A stretch of DNA of 64,000 bases from Rotaria socialis (Eukaryota; Rotifera; Eurotatoria; Philodinida; Philodinidae): the NCBI GenBank assembly GCA_905331475.1, contig CAJNYU010003878.1:62001-126000 (forward strand). Direction: 5' to 3'. Every line of letters begins with the position of its first letter. Position 1 is the first letter of the stretch. Positions 21,472-34,300 of this stretch are shown here, one piece after another. A program made the position numbers and the translations under genes. A model generated the notes under the pieces. The model did no database searches, was not told where the DNA came from, and saw only the letters and a program-made list of their open reading frames with translations.

Positions 21472-22963
21472 CTAAAATCTTCCTAAAAAATAATTCTTGT
21501 CGAGTTGACTAGCTAAACAATTATGAATTTTCATGCAATTGATTTATTTTGTTTTCTTGACTAAGGAGACAGTCGATTCAGCATGATCATGACTAACAGT
21601 TAATAACAAAAAACAGGCTGAAAATTTCGATATAAACCTATGTATTTTACAGAAAAAAAAATTCGATTGTATTACTTTCGTTCTTTCATATAGTAAAACG
21701 ATTTGCTGCCGTATCGATTGATAAGAGTAGAAACATGTTCGACTAATGTTATTTCTTATACAGTTAAAAGGTATCTTTAAGAACATGAACTCCTGTTTTT
21801 GATTTGGTTTGAAATTCTCTTTAGACAATGTTTTGCTTGTTCATCCGAATAAAAAATAATCATAGATCAGCAGTTTTTGTCTAAGATTCGTAATTGTATT
21901 TTCATATTTGAATGTTGTAGCAAGATATTAATCATAAGATCATACTCAAACATCACACGTTTCTTTCCATATGAGGAATGAAATGCGAAATTGAATTTTA
22001 CGTTTTACATCTTTTATTTATTCAAATTTCTAGTATCAAGTTTTGTTCCTTCTAAAACAATTGTAACCGTTATAGATATCATTCAATATTTTGTTGGCGT
22101 TCGATACTGATTTCTTTTTGGTTTATTTTTAAAAACATCGTTGGTACCAACAATTCTTTCATTTTGCAATATCTAATTCAAAAACAAGCTTTCATGAATG
22201 TTAGCGGCTAACCCTCGTTATATTTTTCTTTCTTTTCTTTGGTCTGAACTATCTCAGGTCATTCTTTATTTTGCACTTATATTTCTTTTTTTTCCAAACC
22301 CTCGATATATATATAGATATATAAATATATATATCGATGGTTTATATTCAGTAGTGTGTGTGCGCGTATGTGTGATGTTTGTTTTCGATTTGAAATAAAT
22401 AAAAAAAAGAAATCGAACATAAAGCTCTCTCTCTCCTTACCCGCTAATAATGAACCACAAATTAAATTGGTGACACTAAAGCCCCAAACAGACGAAAAGG
22501 ATAAAACAGAATTAACCACTAAATCGTCTAAAAAATATGACTTAAGTGTGAATTAACCAATCACGTTGCTTAATTCTGTTTTATTTTTTTTGATCTGTTT
22601 GGGGCCTAACAAGAACGCAACTGATTTAGCATGTTTATGAAGAAATTTATATGAATTTCGTTTTTTTAAACCTCGACGAACTTTCAAATTTGTTTTCTGT
22701 ATAAAAGAGTATATTTTTCTGAAATTTATTTTCTTACAGAAAAGATATGTCCACATCTGAACACTGAATGATCGATATTCATATAGACTTGATTAAGCAC
22801 CTATTGATACAACATATGATTTCATCAATAGTTTGTCTTTTCGTGTACAAACAAAAATATTATTTAAGATTAATGAATTCATATCTCCAAAGGTATTTTT
22901 ACATTTTTTATTCGTCCTTTAAAAAAAACACATCACCTCTGAGTTTCCTCATATCAGTTTTGC
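21472..22963. other. No supported gene
   Basis: A+T-rich. Contains an A+T palindrome at 22304-22336 and an inverted repeat at 22480-22607 (below). Chance open frames only. Confidence 0.4.
22480..22607. repeat. Inverted repeat, arms about 36 bp
   Basis: GCCCCAAACAGACGAAAAGG then ATAAAACAGAATTAA on the left faces TTAATTCTGTTTTAT and GATCTGTTTGGGGCC on the right, around a spacer of about 50 bp. It may be a very small MITE. Confidence 0.55.
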
Positions 22964-22964
22964 A

Positions 22965-24270
22965 TATATATATATGTCGCAGGAGAAATTGAAATTCAGG
23001 AAAATTTTAAATTTTCCTAGTAAAACTTAAAGTTTTAATTTTTCCTATAGGAGAATTTTAAATATTCCTGAATATATAGTATCAACTTTATTACATTTTT
23101 ATATTTCAAAAATACAAAGATTGAACTAGACATTTGAGCATGGTTTCGTTTTTGATGAATCACACTTACCCAGGTCGATCAAAACGGACCACCGTAAACC
23201 GGTGTAACATTACCGTAAACGGTCGTTTTTGCATCGTATTCCGCCGTAAAACGGCCGTTTTAAGCCGTATTAAGGCGTTTTAACAGGGGCAGTATTACGG
23301 CAGTACACGGACACCGTATATCAGCCGTAAAACCTCGTATAGCAGGCGTAGCATTATCGTATTCTATAGAACATACGACCGTATTACTGNTGAAAACTTT
23401 TTCTATACATCCGATTGAAATAATGAGTTGCTAGATGTCGTTTGAATAAAACGAATGCTTTAGGAAAAGTACATATTCAAAGTGAATTGTACTACCTATC
23501 GAACCAATAATGAATAAATAACGTTCAGGCATTGCCCTTATATATTTGATCGTACAAAGACGACATCACGTGTCGTTGATCTTGAAGAGCTGGCAAGAAT
23601 ATTTTTCTTTCCTATCATAAGAATCTTGTTTGAATAGTAAGAAATTTAAAATATCTTATATTTCTTTCCAGTTTCTGTTTTTTCATAATTTTCAGACAAG
23701 ATTCTTTTTAAAAGAAAAGAAAAAGATCCTTGTCTGAACTTTAAATATATCTTGAATATCTTATGATTCTTGCCTGAAAGTAAAGAAAAACAAGAACCTG
23801 GAAAGAATAGAGCAAGATCGTCGATTAGTGACGGCCGTATTACTGCCCCTGTTATACGGGGGAAATACGGCACGTAAAACGGGCCGTATTTATATCGCAT
23901 ACGACCGTGTACTGATCGTTTTCTTCGACCGGGGTAGTACCACACTGCATAAAATGTTCACAGTGCATACTTCCATTCAAGTCTTCTCTCGCCCTAGATG
24001 ACCAGCTCTTTCGTGACATCTTTGAATTTTTTTAGAACTTCTCGTATCTAACAACATGATGCTTAGATTTAATCTCATATACAACGTTCTGATCACCAAT
24101 TCTTCTATGCAAATAAGAGAATGACACTTGAATATCTACTTATATGATATACCCGACGTTTATTTAGGTGCACATTTTTATTTCATTCTAATCTTCTATC
24201 GATTCTATCCGACGTAACATATATTTTAATTTTTCCTGAATTTCAATTTCTCCTGCGACATATATATATA
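22965..24270. mobile_element. TIR element, about 1.3 kb, with a nested second element
   Basis: The left end at 22973 reads TATGTCGCAGGAGAAATTG, AAATTCAGGAAAA. The right end, ending near 24262, is its exact inverse over about 32 bp. Beyond both lie (TA)n tracts, so the true termini and any target duplication are blurred. The interior is non-coding and contains a second inverted-repeat element at 23167-23938. Superfamily unknown. Confidence 0.6.
23167..23938. mobile_element. Nested GC-rich inverted-repeat element with CGTAAA/CCGT motifs
   Basis: The left part (23167-23395) and right part (23825-23938) are G+C-rich and carry repeated CCGTAAA, CCGTATTA and GGCCGT words in opposite orientation; for example CAGGGGCAGTATTACGGC matches the inverse of GGCCGTATTACTGCCCCTG. 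Termini TACCCAGGTCGATCAAAACG and, inverted, TACCCCGGTCGAAGAAAACG. Flanking octamers ATCACACT and ACCACACT agree at 7 of 8 positions, suggesting an 8-bp duplication. A single undetermined base is at 23390. The A+T-rich middle is unrelated. Confidence 0.55.
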
Positions 24271-24464
24271 TAAATTATTCGATTAAAATGGAATGAGATT
24301 CTAAATACAATCTTCTATTTCCATCATCCTTCTAAATTTTAGATGATTTCAACATTTATTTCTATCTAGTTCATTTTAATATATATATATATATTCACAA
24401 AAAAGAAATTTGCTTTTATAAAACACACAATATATAACTATTGCACATTCCAATCAATTGTCTT

Positions 24465-27245
24465 CTACGAAACATGATCAATCATTTGTATAGACGTTTT
24501 CTTTCGTTTATTTGTTCGATCTGGTATTGATATTTGGCTATTTGAACAGTATTTTTCTAACCATTCATCAAATGCTTTACTCAATGTACGACCTGATTTA
24601 CCAATTTCTGATTCAGGCTAAAACACAAAAATAAATACAAATTAGAAAATCTTCAAAAATCGAACTGAAAACAATAGTACACATACTCGATTAAATGTTG
24701 AACAATTATGAAACATTAATCGAACATCAGCTAAAAATTCACTTATATTTGGATATGAATTTAATTTCTCTTTAATAGTACGTAAATCCATTGGCCGCGT
24801 AATAACTTTATGATAGCCAATACACTTAAATTTAAACAAAAATAGATTTAATAGAAAAGTTTCCTTTATTTTCTTTCGACATACATCAGCTGGTACTGGA
24901 TGATGAAATGGACCGCTTGATGAATGCGTATACATATGTAAAATTAATTTTTCACATATTTGTTTTTCAGTTGATGATAATTTATCACTTGTATCGTCAT
25001 GTTTACGTTTTAATATTGTCGATGATTGATTGATTTCACTACATAAACCACATTTCCATTTATCATTCATTGAAACTTCATTTAATGATGGTACATGACA
25101 TTCAACATGATATACACGTGGACATTCATCGCAACAAACAAGCTCACCACCACAACGGCAAACAGCACAAAAATCTTCACTTGTATCGAGTAATATTGTT
25201 GATTGATGGTCAGTATCAAATCTATCGAAAGTTGTCAATTGTGAATGATATTTATTCAGTTTTCTAAGAAAAACAAATAAAACTCTTTGTTTTATCAAAA
25301 AACAAATTCTTTTAGACGTGGCTCAGTCTTACCTATGTTCGATACCATTCGTTTGTTCTAAATCATATAAAAGTACAAATAAAAAATTTTTCAATTCTAT
25401 AAAAAAAACTACCTTCTGGAAGTATTATTTTATTGTTATTAGTTATTTTCTTTTTACCATTGTGTACTAATACACCAAGACTTGTAATTGTTGAGCGAAC
25501 ATTTTTTGGATCATTGGGTGAAAATTTTAATTGAAATGGATTTATCGCTTTTGACCAAATAGCATTTTGATGAAGTAAATGATCTAATCGTTTATTCATT
25601 ACACGATTCGATTTTAATATTGCCATTTTTGAACCTGTATTGAAACAAAAGAAAAGACACTATAAAAACCAAGATGGAAAATCATTCAATCAACATACTT
25701 GTTGTCAATGCTTCATTGACAAAATCAAGTGAATGATCAATATTTTGTAAATATTGTTCGAATCGTGTATTTCTAAACGAAAAACAAAATAAGTTTCTTG
25801 TCTATCTGGATTAAGTGAAAATTTTTCATATTAGTCTATCTAATTGAGTAAGTGCATATTTTTTACGTTCAGCGTACGATGGAACATAGGCTTTTAATGA
25901 CACAAAAACGCAATCACTGTCAACAAAATGGAGATGTCCTTCATCATTCATTTCTTGCGACTAGAGGCATTTGTGGATTTACTTTTCAGTGAATTGTGTT
26001 CGAGCTTGATTACATAAAGTAGTTGTATCATTAATTAATTGTTTACATGCTCTGCTCACTTCAGCAATCATATTTAAACCAAATAATTTAATATCATCAA
26101 TAACTTGACGTTCAGTTTGATCGATATCAGATCGTTGTTGACTTCTTGTTTGTTGAATTTTATTTAATACTAAACGTACGTCACGAACTTTATTAGCTAA
26201 TGAATGAAGATTTATTTTTTGATTTTGTATGGCTTCATCAATAAATAAATAACGATGATTTTTATGTAGGGTTATTTGACATTCATCGCTAACAAAAATA
26301 AATGGACATAAAAATATACAGAAGAAAAACGAAGTAACTAACCATGTTAATATTTGACAATCTTGACAAAAATTTCGAGCTAATTCTTCATTGTGAATCT
26401 AAAATCATAAATATGAAAGAATATAGAAGAAAAAAAAATCCATTCATATGACAAACTTGACAAAGCAATTTTTCATTTTGATTTAGTCCTCTTATTTTTC
26501 TTGCTTCTTCATTATTTTTTTGTGTTACAACATGATCTTTAGTTAAACGAACTCTTGCATGTGCATTTTTACATTGAATACAAAGCCAATCAGCACAACT
26601 ATCGCAATACCTATATACACAAAATAAAACAACATAAAAGATGAATTTGGACATAAAACTAAGCAGGGGTGTTACTATTCGAGCTCTACTAATATCAAGA
26701 GTTTCTTTTTCCAAAGATTTACTTTTCTCAAGGAAGAAATTGTTAGTAAAATTAACTGACAAATGAGCTAAAACGAAAATTTATGCTGTTCAATCTCATA
26801 TGTTAAATTTGCATCAGATCCAATCATGATAAATTTAGCATAGATTCTTCTGCTTTGATAGTAAGAGCTTTAAAATTCTATTCACTAACCAATCAGCAAT
26901 ATTGTGTTCCTCACAATTACTGCAATGTGTCGACAATCCATTGACTTCGATTTCTTCTGTTGCAAATAAATTGTCACATATTGTCTCTACTCGACTTTTA
27001 TGATCACAAGCCGAACATGTATAGATAGTTCCTGATGAATCTTTTAATTTATCTAAACATTGATTACAAACAGAATGAAGACAAGCTAGAATTTTTGATG
27101 GACATAATCGAAGATCTTGTTGGCATGATGAACAAATCGTCGTTGATTCTTCATTCGTTATTGTTATACGATTATCATTCGGTGTTGGATCATCAATTAA
27201 AAATGAGTTAAACGGTGAATTTCTCTTATCTTCAACATGAGCCAT
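24465..27245 (-). CDS. TIF1-family TRIM protein (TRIM24/28/33-like)
   Basis: Ten exons in transcript order: 27245-26890, 26610-26457, 26398-26343, 26288-25983, 25772-25699, 25634-25413, 25357-25333, 25263-24885, 24824-24687 and 24617-24465. They total 620 residues. Domain order is that of TIF1 co-regulators: RING (CSSCQQDLRLCPSKILACLH, then CNQCLDKL and CSAC), B-box 1 (CSNCEEHNIADW, CDSCADWLCIQC), B-box 2 (LLCQIHNEELARNFCQDCQI, CDECQITLHKNH), a long helical coiled coil, a C4HC3 PHD finger (CAVCRCGGELVCCDECPRVY, HVECHVP, W-K-C-x-x-C) and a bromodomain (HHPVPADCIGYHKVITRPMD, LMFHNCSTFNR). TIF1 proteins are chromatin-bound co-repressors; TRIM28 recruits SETDB1 through PHD-bromo. No obvious PxVxL HP1 box was seen. 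It lies head-to-head with the SETDB1-type gene. TRIM24/28/33 orthology cannot be decided by eye. Confidence 0.85.
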
Positions 27246-27478
27246 TATAATTGTTTATTGGTTGCAGTGTTTTTTTTTCTTCTTCTCTCTTCGATTGAAA
27301 CATACACAACAAAACGATTGTTATGTTCAATCATATCCATAGATTGGTTAATTTAAATCAACCAATCGAATTCAATTCTTGAGCCCCTTTGTGTATATCG
27401 ATCTCTTTGTTATACTAATAAACGTTAAAGTCTATTTCGCAGAGAAAATATTTTCAGTAATTTCTCCAATAAAATCGA
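27246..27478. promoter_or_regulatory. Shared divergent promoter, TIF1-like / SETDB1-like
   Basis: Only 233 bp separate the two start codons. At 27342-27367 lies a 26-bp near-perfect palindrome, GATTGGTTAATTT followed by AAATCAACCAATC, with an inverted CCAAT box (ATTGG) and a direct one (CCAAT) facing outward. CCAAT boxes bind NF-Y, a common feature of bidirectional promoters. No TATA element is evident at the expected distance. Confidence 0.6.
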
Positions 27479-29818
27479 ATGCCTGTGGCTATTGATGTTG
27501 GCCAACGTGTACTCGTCTATAATCCTTCACACGGATGGACGCTAGCATATTTTGTCACTGCACAACAAAATAATGATAATAAACTTCAAATATTAGTAAG
27601 TAAAAATGTCATTTTTGTTTCTTCTAGGTATTTTAATTAAATTTTTTTATCAATAGACATGTCGTTTATCAAATTGTCATCATAAAGCAACATCACAAGA
27701 TCATTATCGTTATCCACCGGAACGTGTAGCTTTAAATGATACTATTGGCAATAATCTAAATGTTGGCACACGTGTATTATGTATGCCAAGTGGTGATGCT
27801 GATACATCAAGATATATTGATAAACCGTTGCGTGGTATCATCACTGAACAACCATCATCAATTAATAATCAACGATATTTAATATTTGCCGATAATGATT
27901 CTCCATTTTATTTACGTTCAATAGCAATACATCTTTTACTTGAATCATTATCGAATTATTTATCTAAAGTTGATTTAGGTACAAAACATTATATTGAAAA
28001 TTATGTTTTAACTTATCCGAAACGACGTCTTGTTAATATATCAGCAAAAGATCATATTAATATTGAATTAAATGGACAATGGGTTGATGCAATTGTATCA
28101 AAAGTTGAAGGTAGTCTTATGCGCGTTTTTCTCCCAATATTAAATAAACATGAATGGCTCTATCGTGGTTCATTACGATTACAACCATTATTTAATTCTG
28201 TATCATCATATGAACCACCATGTAAACGTTTCGCTGTAAATAAAGAAACTACAATTGATAATAAATGTCATTTTCTTCTAATACCATTGAATCAAGGTTG
28301 GAAACGACAAATACGAAATGATTTAGGTACCATTGTATATATATCACCATGTGGTCAAATGTTTACTGATGCCGAACGTTTATATAGTTATCTATTTCAA
28401 ATAGATTCATTATTAAATATAAAACAATTTTCATTTGATATGAATTGTCGCGTAACACAAAAATTTATTTCACTAAAACAATCAATTGTACAAATGGAAG
28501 ATTATGCAAATGAACGCGAAAATGTACCATTGATGTTAGTTAATGAATATGATTCAACATTACCGAAAATATTTGAATATATAACAGATCGTATACCATT
28601 AACATCGGATATTGTTATTGATAAAAGTACAATACAAGGTTGTTCATGTACAGATGGATGTTTAGATACAACGAAATGTGCTTGTTGGAAAAAGACTTAC
28701 GATGGTATTATTGAATCACATTATTATGAAGATTTAATCGGAGAATTAAAAGAATTATTTAACGATGATGATGAAAATATAGAAAATATGAGATTATACC
28801 TTTATGAAGCTCTATCGAAAAGAAATTATGGCTATAAACATGGACGATTACTAGAAAAAATTCATTCAGGTATTTATCATTTATGAAGATTAGTTTTTCT
28901 GTTTAGCAGTTGATACTCGGCACCCTTGCTAAAAAACAAAATCATAGAAATAATATAGAACGGTTTGTTTTTTTGAATATTGAAAGGTATTTATGAATGT
29001 AATGGAAAATGTAAATGTGATTCACGATGTACAAATCGATGTGTTCAATTTGGTGTAAATACTCTTCTACAAATTTATAATACATCTGAAAAAGGTTGGG
29101 GTGTAAGAACATTATATGATTTACCAGCTGGTACTTACTTAAGCTGTTATGCTGGTGAAGTGCTCAATGATGAAGATGCTAATCGACGTGGTGTACAGAA
29201 AAATATGGGCGATGTTTATTTTACAGCATTAGATTTTGTTGCTTCACTAAATTCGTCGTCAAGAAAACCAAGACCAATGATGAATATGAATAATGTGAGT
29301 CATGTTGATAATATGAATGTTAACTCAGATTTGCAACAACATAATGGAAGTAAGTTGTTTTCTATTCTATCATATTGAATTAGTCTAATATGATCTGTAT
29401 TTTCAGATGGTCATACATATATGGAAGAAGAAAATATACCAATAGAAAAAACGAAAGCATTTCTTGAATATCAACAAGCAAATTATGATCCAGGTATATT
29501 TGTTATGGATGCACATTTAAAAGGAAATGTATCAAGATTTTATAATCATTCGTGTTCGCCGAATGTGTTTGTTCAAAATGTATTTATTGAATCATGGGAT
29601 GTTCGATTTCCTTGGGTAGCTTTTTTTACGGTATCGCATATTAAAGCTGGTACAGAACTCGTTTGGGATTATTCGTATGAAGTAAGATTGAATTATTTGA
29701 ATTTGTTTAAAGCAAATGTACTCTTTCTTTTAATTTTTTTTCACAGGTCGATACGGTAGAAAATCGTGTATTGCATTGTCGTTGTGGTTCAGAAGAATGT
29801 CGTCATCGATTACTTTAA
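27479..29818 (+). CDS. SETDB1-type histone H3K9 methyltransferase
   Basis: Five exons (27479-27595, 27657-28869, 28987-29349, 29407-29681, 29747-29818), 679 residues. Residues 1-150 contain Tudor-like beta-rich segments (VGQRVLVYNPSHGWTLAYF). An MBD follows at about 250-310 (GWKRQIRNDLGTIVYISPCG). Pre-SET cysteines: QGCSCTDGCLDTTKCACWKK and ECNGKCKCDSRCTNRCVQFG. SET: KGWGVRTLYDLPAGTYLSCY, the catalytic FYNHSCSPN and GTELVWDYSYE. Post-SET: CRCGSEECRHRLL. A 40-60-residue insert (NSSSRKPRPMMN and on) splits SET as in SETDB1/Eggless. It trimethylates H3K9 using S-adenosylmethionine in the nucleus. It is about half the length of human SETDB1, with a reduced N-terminus. Bdelloids are reported to have several SETDB1 paralogues, some tied to 4mC DNA via the MBD; which paralogue this is cannot be told here. 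Confidence 0.9.
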
Positions 29819-31330
29819 CTGTTTGTGTTTTGTGTTGTTTATAGTTTTCTTCCATCGTGCTCATCAAATATTATTTGTTGTATTCGAGACGAAAAATTAT
29901 TATTCTACTTTTTTTTCTTGTGTGAGATATTGTATAGAAAAAAAAAATATATATATATAAGAAAAAAATTTATGAAAAGTATTGTTAGCTGATAGTACTA
30001 ACTAATTATTAAATATCTTGTTATATTGCATGTTAATTAAAGCGATTTGTAGAAACAACATGTCCAAAGTATAAGATGACTTTTCAAGCAAAGTCCCTAT
30101 GGAATTGGAATATAAAAATGTGCATGCATTGTAAATTAAGTGATTTAGTTCAAGTCAAAAAAAAGGCCAGACATCTTAAATGAATACCTTAGTGGCGTCT
30201 ATGATAGGATGTTGCTAAGTAGTCTGCTGCTGCTACGTCCTTGGAGACTATGCAAATTTCTACTCGTATACTTCAATACTCTCTTGAGATCGTGTTTCAC
30301 AAAATTATACTTTTTTAGACGTCGCGCAATGAAGCATTGATGTCATTGCTCCATGATTGATCAAATAATGGTCTTCTGCGCGAGTGAAAGAGAAAGATTT
30401 CGTCGATAATTGATAATTATTTTTGGAAACTATGTCCATAACTTTTTTGTTTTATAAATTTAATTTAAAATATTATCCATCGTTGTTTGTTGACTACTAC
30501 TATTTTTTCAATAGATTTCAACATTTGATTTAGTTTACATTATGTCTTTAATTAACTTTTTGTTTTTTGTTTGCATAGACATGGATTTTTTTCAGGATAT
30601 AATTAAAGTTTTTTTTTCCTGTAAATCCATAGAAACACAATGTTAAATCAATATTTATGATTTATTTCTACTCTATCGATCAATGATTATTTCATCTACA
30701 AGCAAAATACAAGCTCGCTGCATCGATAATATAATAAACTCAAGGTATAACACTACACTAATTGAATATTATTTTCTATTTAAAGAAAAACATAATAATC
30801 TTTCTTGATAGTTAATGCACTGGTTAGAGATTTCCTGTCTCACTACAGGAAATTACAATTATAATTTATTTCCTCCTAAATAATTTAATATTACCTTGAA
30901 CAACAAGTATTCTACAAAACAGAAAACAACAGAGAACAATTGAGCCAAGGTGGCCAGTTTAAAAAAAAGACATTTCCATTAAAAAAGCAAGTAAAAACTA
31001 ATTATAAAGATAGAAAAAACACAAAAGATTTCATATTCTATTTTGATTCCATCAATGATAGTAGAGAGTCGTCGAGCTACATAAGTGATTTGATTAAAAC
31101 ATAAAAGACCGTACTCTAAAAATTTGTTAATTAGCTTTGATTTATTGTGTAAGTCATGTTAAATTTTTAATTGAATCAATTAAACAGCTAATAGTTACCA
31201 TCGACTTTAACGCGTTCAATTTTTAGTTAATCCATTTATTATCAGAAGTAGCCTTTTTGAATTTTAATAGCAATATATTATAGTCAACAGGGAAAGTCTA
31301 CTCACGCGTGTACGAAACGTATTCAATACG
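29819..31330. other. No supported gene
   Basis: A+T-rich intergenic DNA between the SETDB1-like and Roco genes; no repeat or motif I can support. Confidence 0.5.
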
Positions 31331-34300
31331 ATGGCTACCAATAATGATGATCTACTTACCGAAACATCAAATCCTATTTTATTCATACGTGCTGGTACAA
31401 CTGGTATTCGTCATCTTCTTCCTATTCGTCTAAATGATGGTAATTATAACGATGATTTATTTTGTCGTTCAATATCACATTTACGTTTTCATGTTCCGAC
31501 AAATCAATTATCTTCGAATATCGAAACGATTCAGAATATTTGTTCGTCGATTCAAACATTAGAATATTTTGATATTAGTCACAATGAACTTAATAATTTG
31601 CCAATAGAAATTGCATTACTCAATCATCTACATATATTAATTTGTTCACATAATAAACTTATGACAATATCGGACACATTTGAAAAGTTACATTCTTTAA
31701 AACAAATCGATTTGTCATTTAATCGTTTTAAAACTTTACCGAATGTTATTTCTAATTTAAAATATCTGGTTCGATTAAATTGTGAACATAATTCAATTAA
31801 AATAGTTTCTATAAATTTATTAAAACTTAAATTTTTAAAAGTTCTTATTCTCGATCATAATCAAATCGAAACACTTGACGGTATTGATTTTAGTCAATTG
31901 AAAAGACTTGAATATATTCATATGGCTCATAATCAATTAATAAAATTTCCACGTAACCTTCATAGATTAACCTATTTAAAAAATGTGAACCTCTCGTATA
32001 ATCGTCTGACTTATTTTCCCATTGAATTATTACTTATAAATACTCTTGATGTATTAGATCTGAGTCACAACTTATTCACTCAATTACCAACATTAATAGA
32101 TGCTTATCGACGAACAACACTTATGTTTTCAATTGATCTATCATTTAATCAATTAACAAAAATCTACGATTATCTTCTCTTGATTTCGTCTAAACTTGAT
32201 CTATCAAATAATAAAATTCAATCGATACCAAATAATCTAATGAAAATATTATATTATAATACGATTAAAACTCGAGAATTAAAACTTCATCATAATCCGT
32301 TAGTGTATCCAACGATTTCATCTGAAATTCTCAATGAAGAAAACACAACGTCAAGAAATATGCTTCCCATTCTTCGGTCGTCTTTTGACGAACAACAAAT
32401 GAATGAACCGACTCGACAAGGTTTTAAAATATATATTACAGGCTGTAAAAACAGTGGTAAATCATCGTTAGCCTATTGTCTAGAAGAGCAGCGACCGTTG
32501 ATAGAAGATGAAAAAGATCCAAGACTTGTTAATAGTAAGTGGCGCTAATAAAATTTAATTGAGATAATAATTGTTGTGTAATAAATAGTTCTCCAGTGTC
32601 CATTTTATAACGAAAGCGACAACGAATATTCTTATTCCGAAACAAAATCTTTAACAAGTGTATCGAAACAATCACACTTTGATATTGATTTACAAATACA
32701 AAAAAAAATTTCGAGAAAGTCTGGTTTTCTTACATTCATATCTCCACCGTCGTCTACAATAATGGAATCGAAAAAACCCATTCCATTATCTATATTTGAT
32801 TTTAATGGATCATCGGAACATTATGAACAAATGTCAATATTTATTGATACAAATGCTGTTCATCTGATTTGTATTCATTCAGTTGATTTTGATAAGCAAA
32901 CTCCAAAAACTATTGAAGAAATATTTCAAGATAATTTTGACATAACATCATATCCAATTGTAAAACAATTATTACAAATATTGCAAATTCTTTGTGAAAA
33001 AATAACTAAAACAAGTGCTTTAATGATAATTCCTATTGTCACATGCATTGATCTATACAATAAACAATCGATTTATGAAAAGTAAAAAACCTTGTTTTAA
33101 TGAAAATTATATATTATTAATCGAAATTTTCTTTTTAGAAATCAATTATTAGATAAAATCAATAGATTCTTCAAGTTTTTTCTTGAATCTCGTATCAATC
33201 GAATAAAACATGAAATTGAACTTATTGATCGTCTTCCAATAATTTCACCATCTCTTTCGGATCGTCTTAAAACTTACACTTCTCTATTAAATCTCAACAT
33301 AGAAATTGAATCTTGCCAATCAGTTAGTTCATTAACCTATGAAGGTATGGATGAACTTAATCAAAAAATTCAATATTGCATTGCAACACAAAAGACTCTA
33401 TTTTCTCATGTCAATAGAATTTTGCCAACACTTTGGGCTGAAACAAATCGATATATTGAATCTTTAGTTGATCATTTACCTGTTCCCTATGTTAAATGGG
33501 AAAGTTTTACTAGTCATATTAATAAAAAATATGGCCTTTCTGACGTAGTTCACGACATAACAATGTCATTATCTGATCAAGGAAAAATTTTAGTTCTCAA
33601 TGAAATTGGTACATCAAATCGTATTGTTTTTCTTCGACCATTATGGCTAGGAGATCTTCTATCAGAATTATTTCATAATAGTAATTCGTATGAATCGACA
33701 ACATTTCAATCACATAAAAAAGAATATCATGAATATGGTCGTTTACATTATGATCTTAATCATTTATTATGGAATCGTGTATTGCATAAAAAAGACTATT
33801 TTTATCCTGTTTGGAATGTATTAATGCGTTATTTATTAATTGCCTATCCAAAACTGAATAAAAAACAATTGAAAAGTTTTTTGAATTCTGAAGCAATGAA
33901 GTTTGATCATATTATTGTTCCATATTATTTACCATCGATTAGTTTAAAAGAACATGAACAAGAGAAAAAACGTTTTTTTAAACAATTAACAAATAAAGTT
34001 AATGTTTGTTATAAAAGTGCAACATTATCGTTGGGTTGTTTTCATCGATATTCAGTTTTGGCTCTATTAAAATCCGATGTTATATATATGAAGCATTGGA
34101 ATGATTTTATTGTAGGTGAATATAAAGAAAAGCAAGTTAAGTATGTTGATCAACTTTGAAATTTTGCTTAATTAATATGAAGTCTATTTTCTGTTTTGAA
34201 GATTTATTATTGAAACAAATCATCATACGTATGTTAATTTTTACTGTGGAACAAATGTTATGGAAAGACCATTTGATAATGTGTGGCATGTACTTATGTG

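Noticed and set aside
25836-25953. Extra coding exon in the TIF1-like gene
   Set aside because: No GT donor follows it and the upstream junction is out of frame. Exons on either side join in frame without it, so it is treated as intron.
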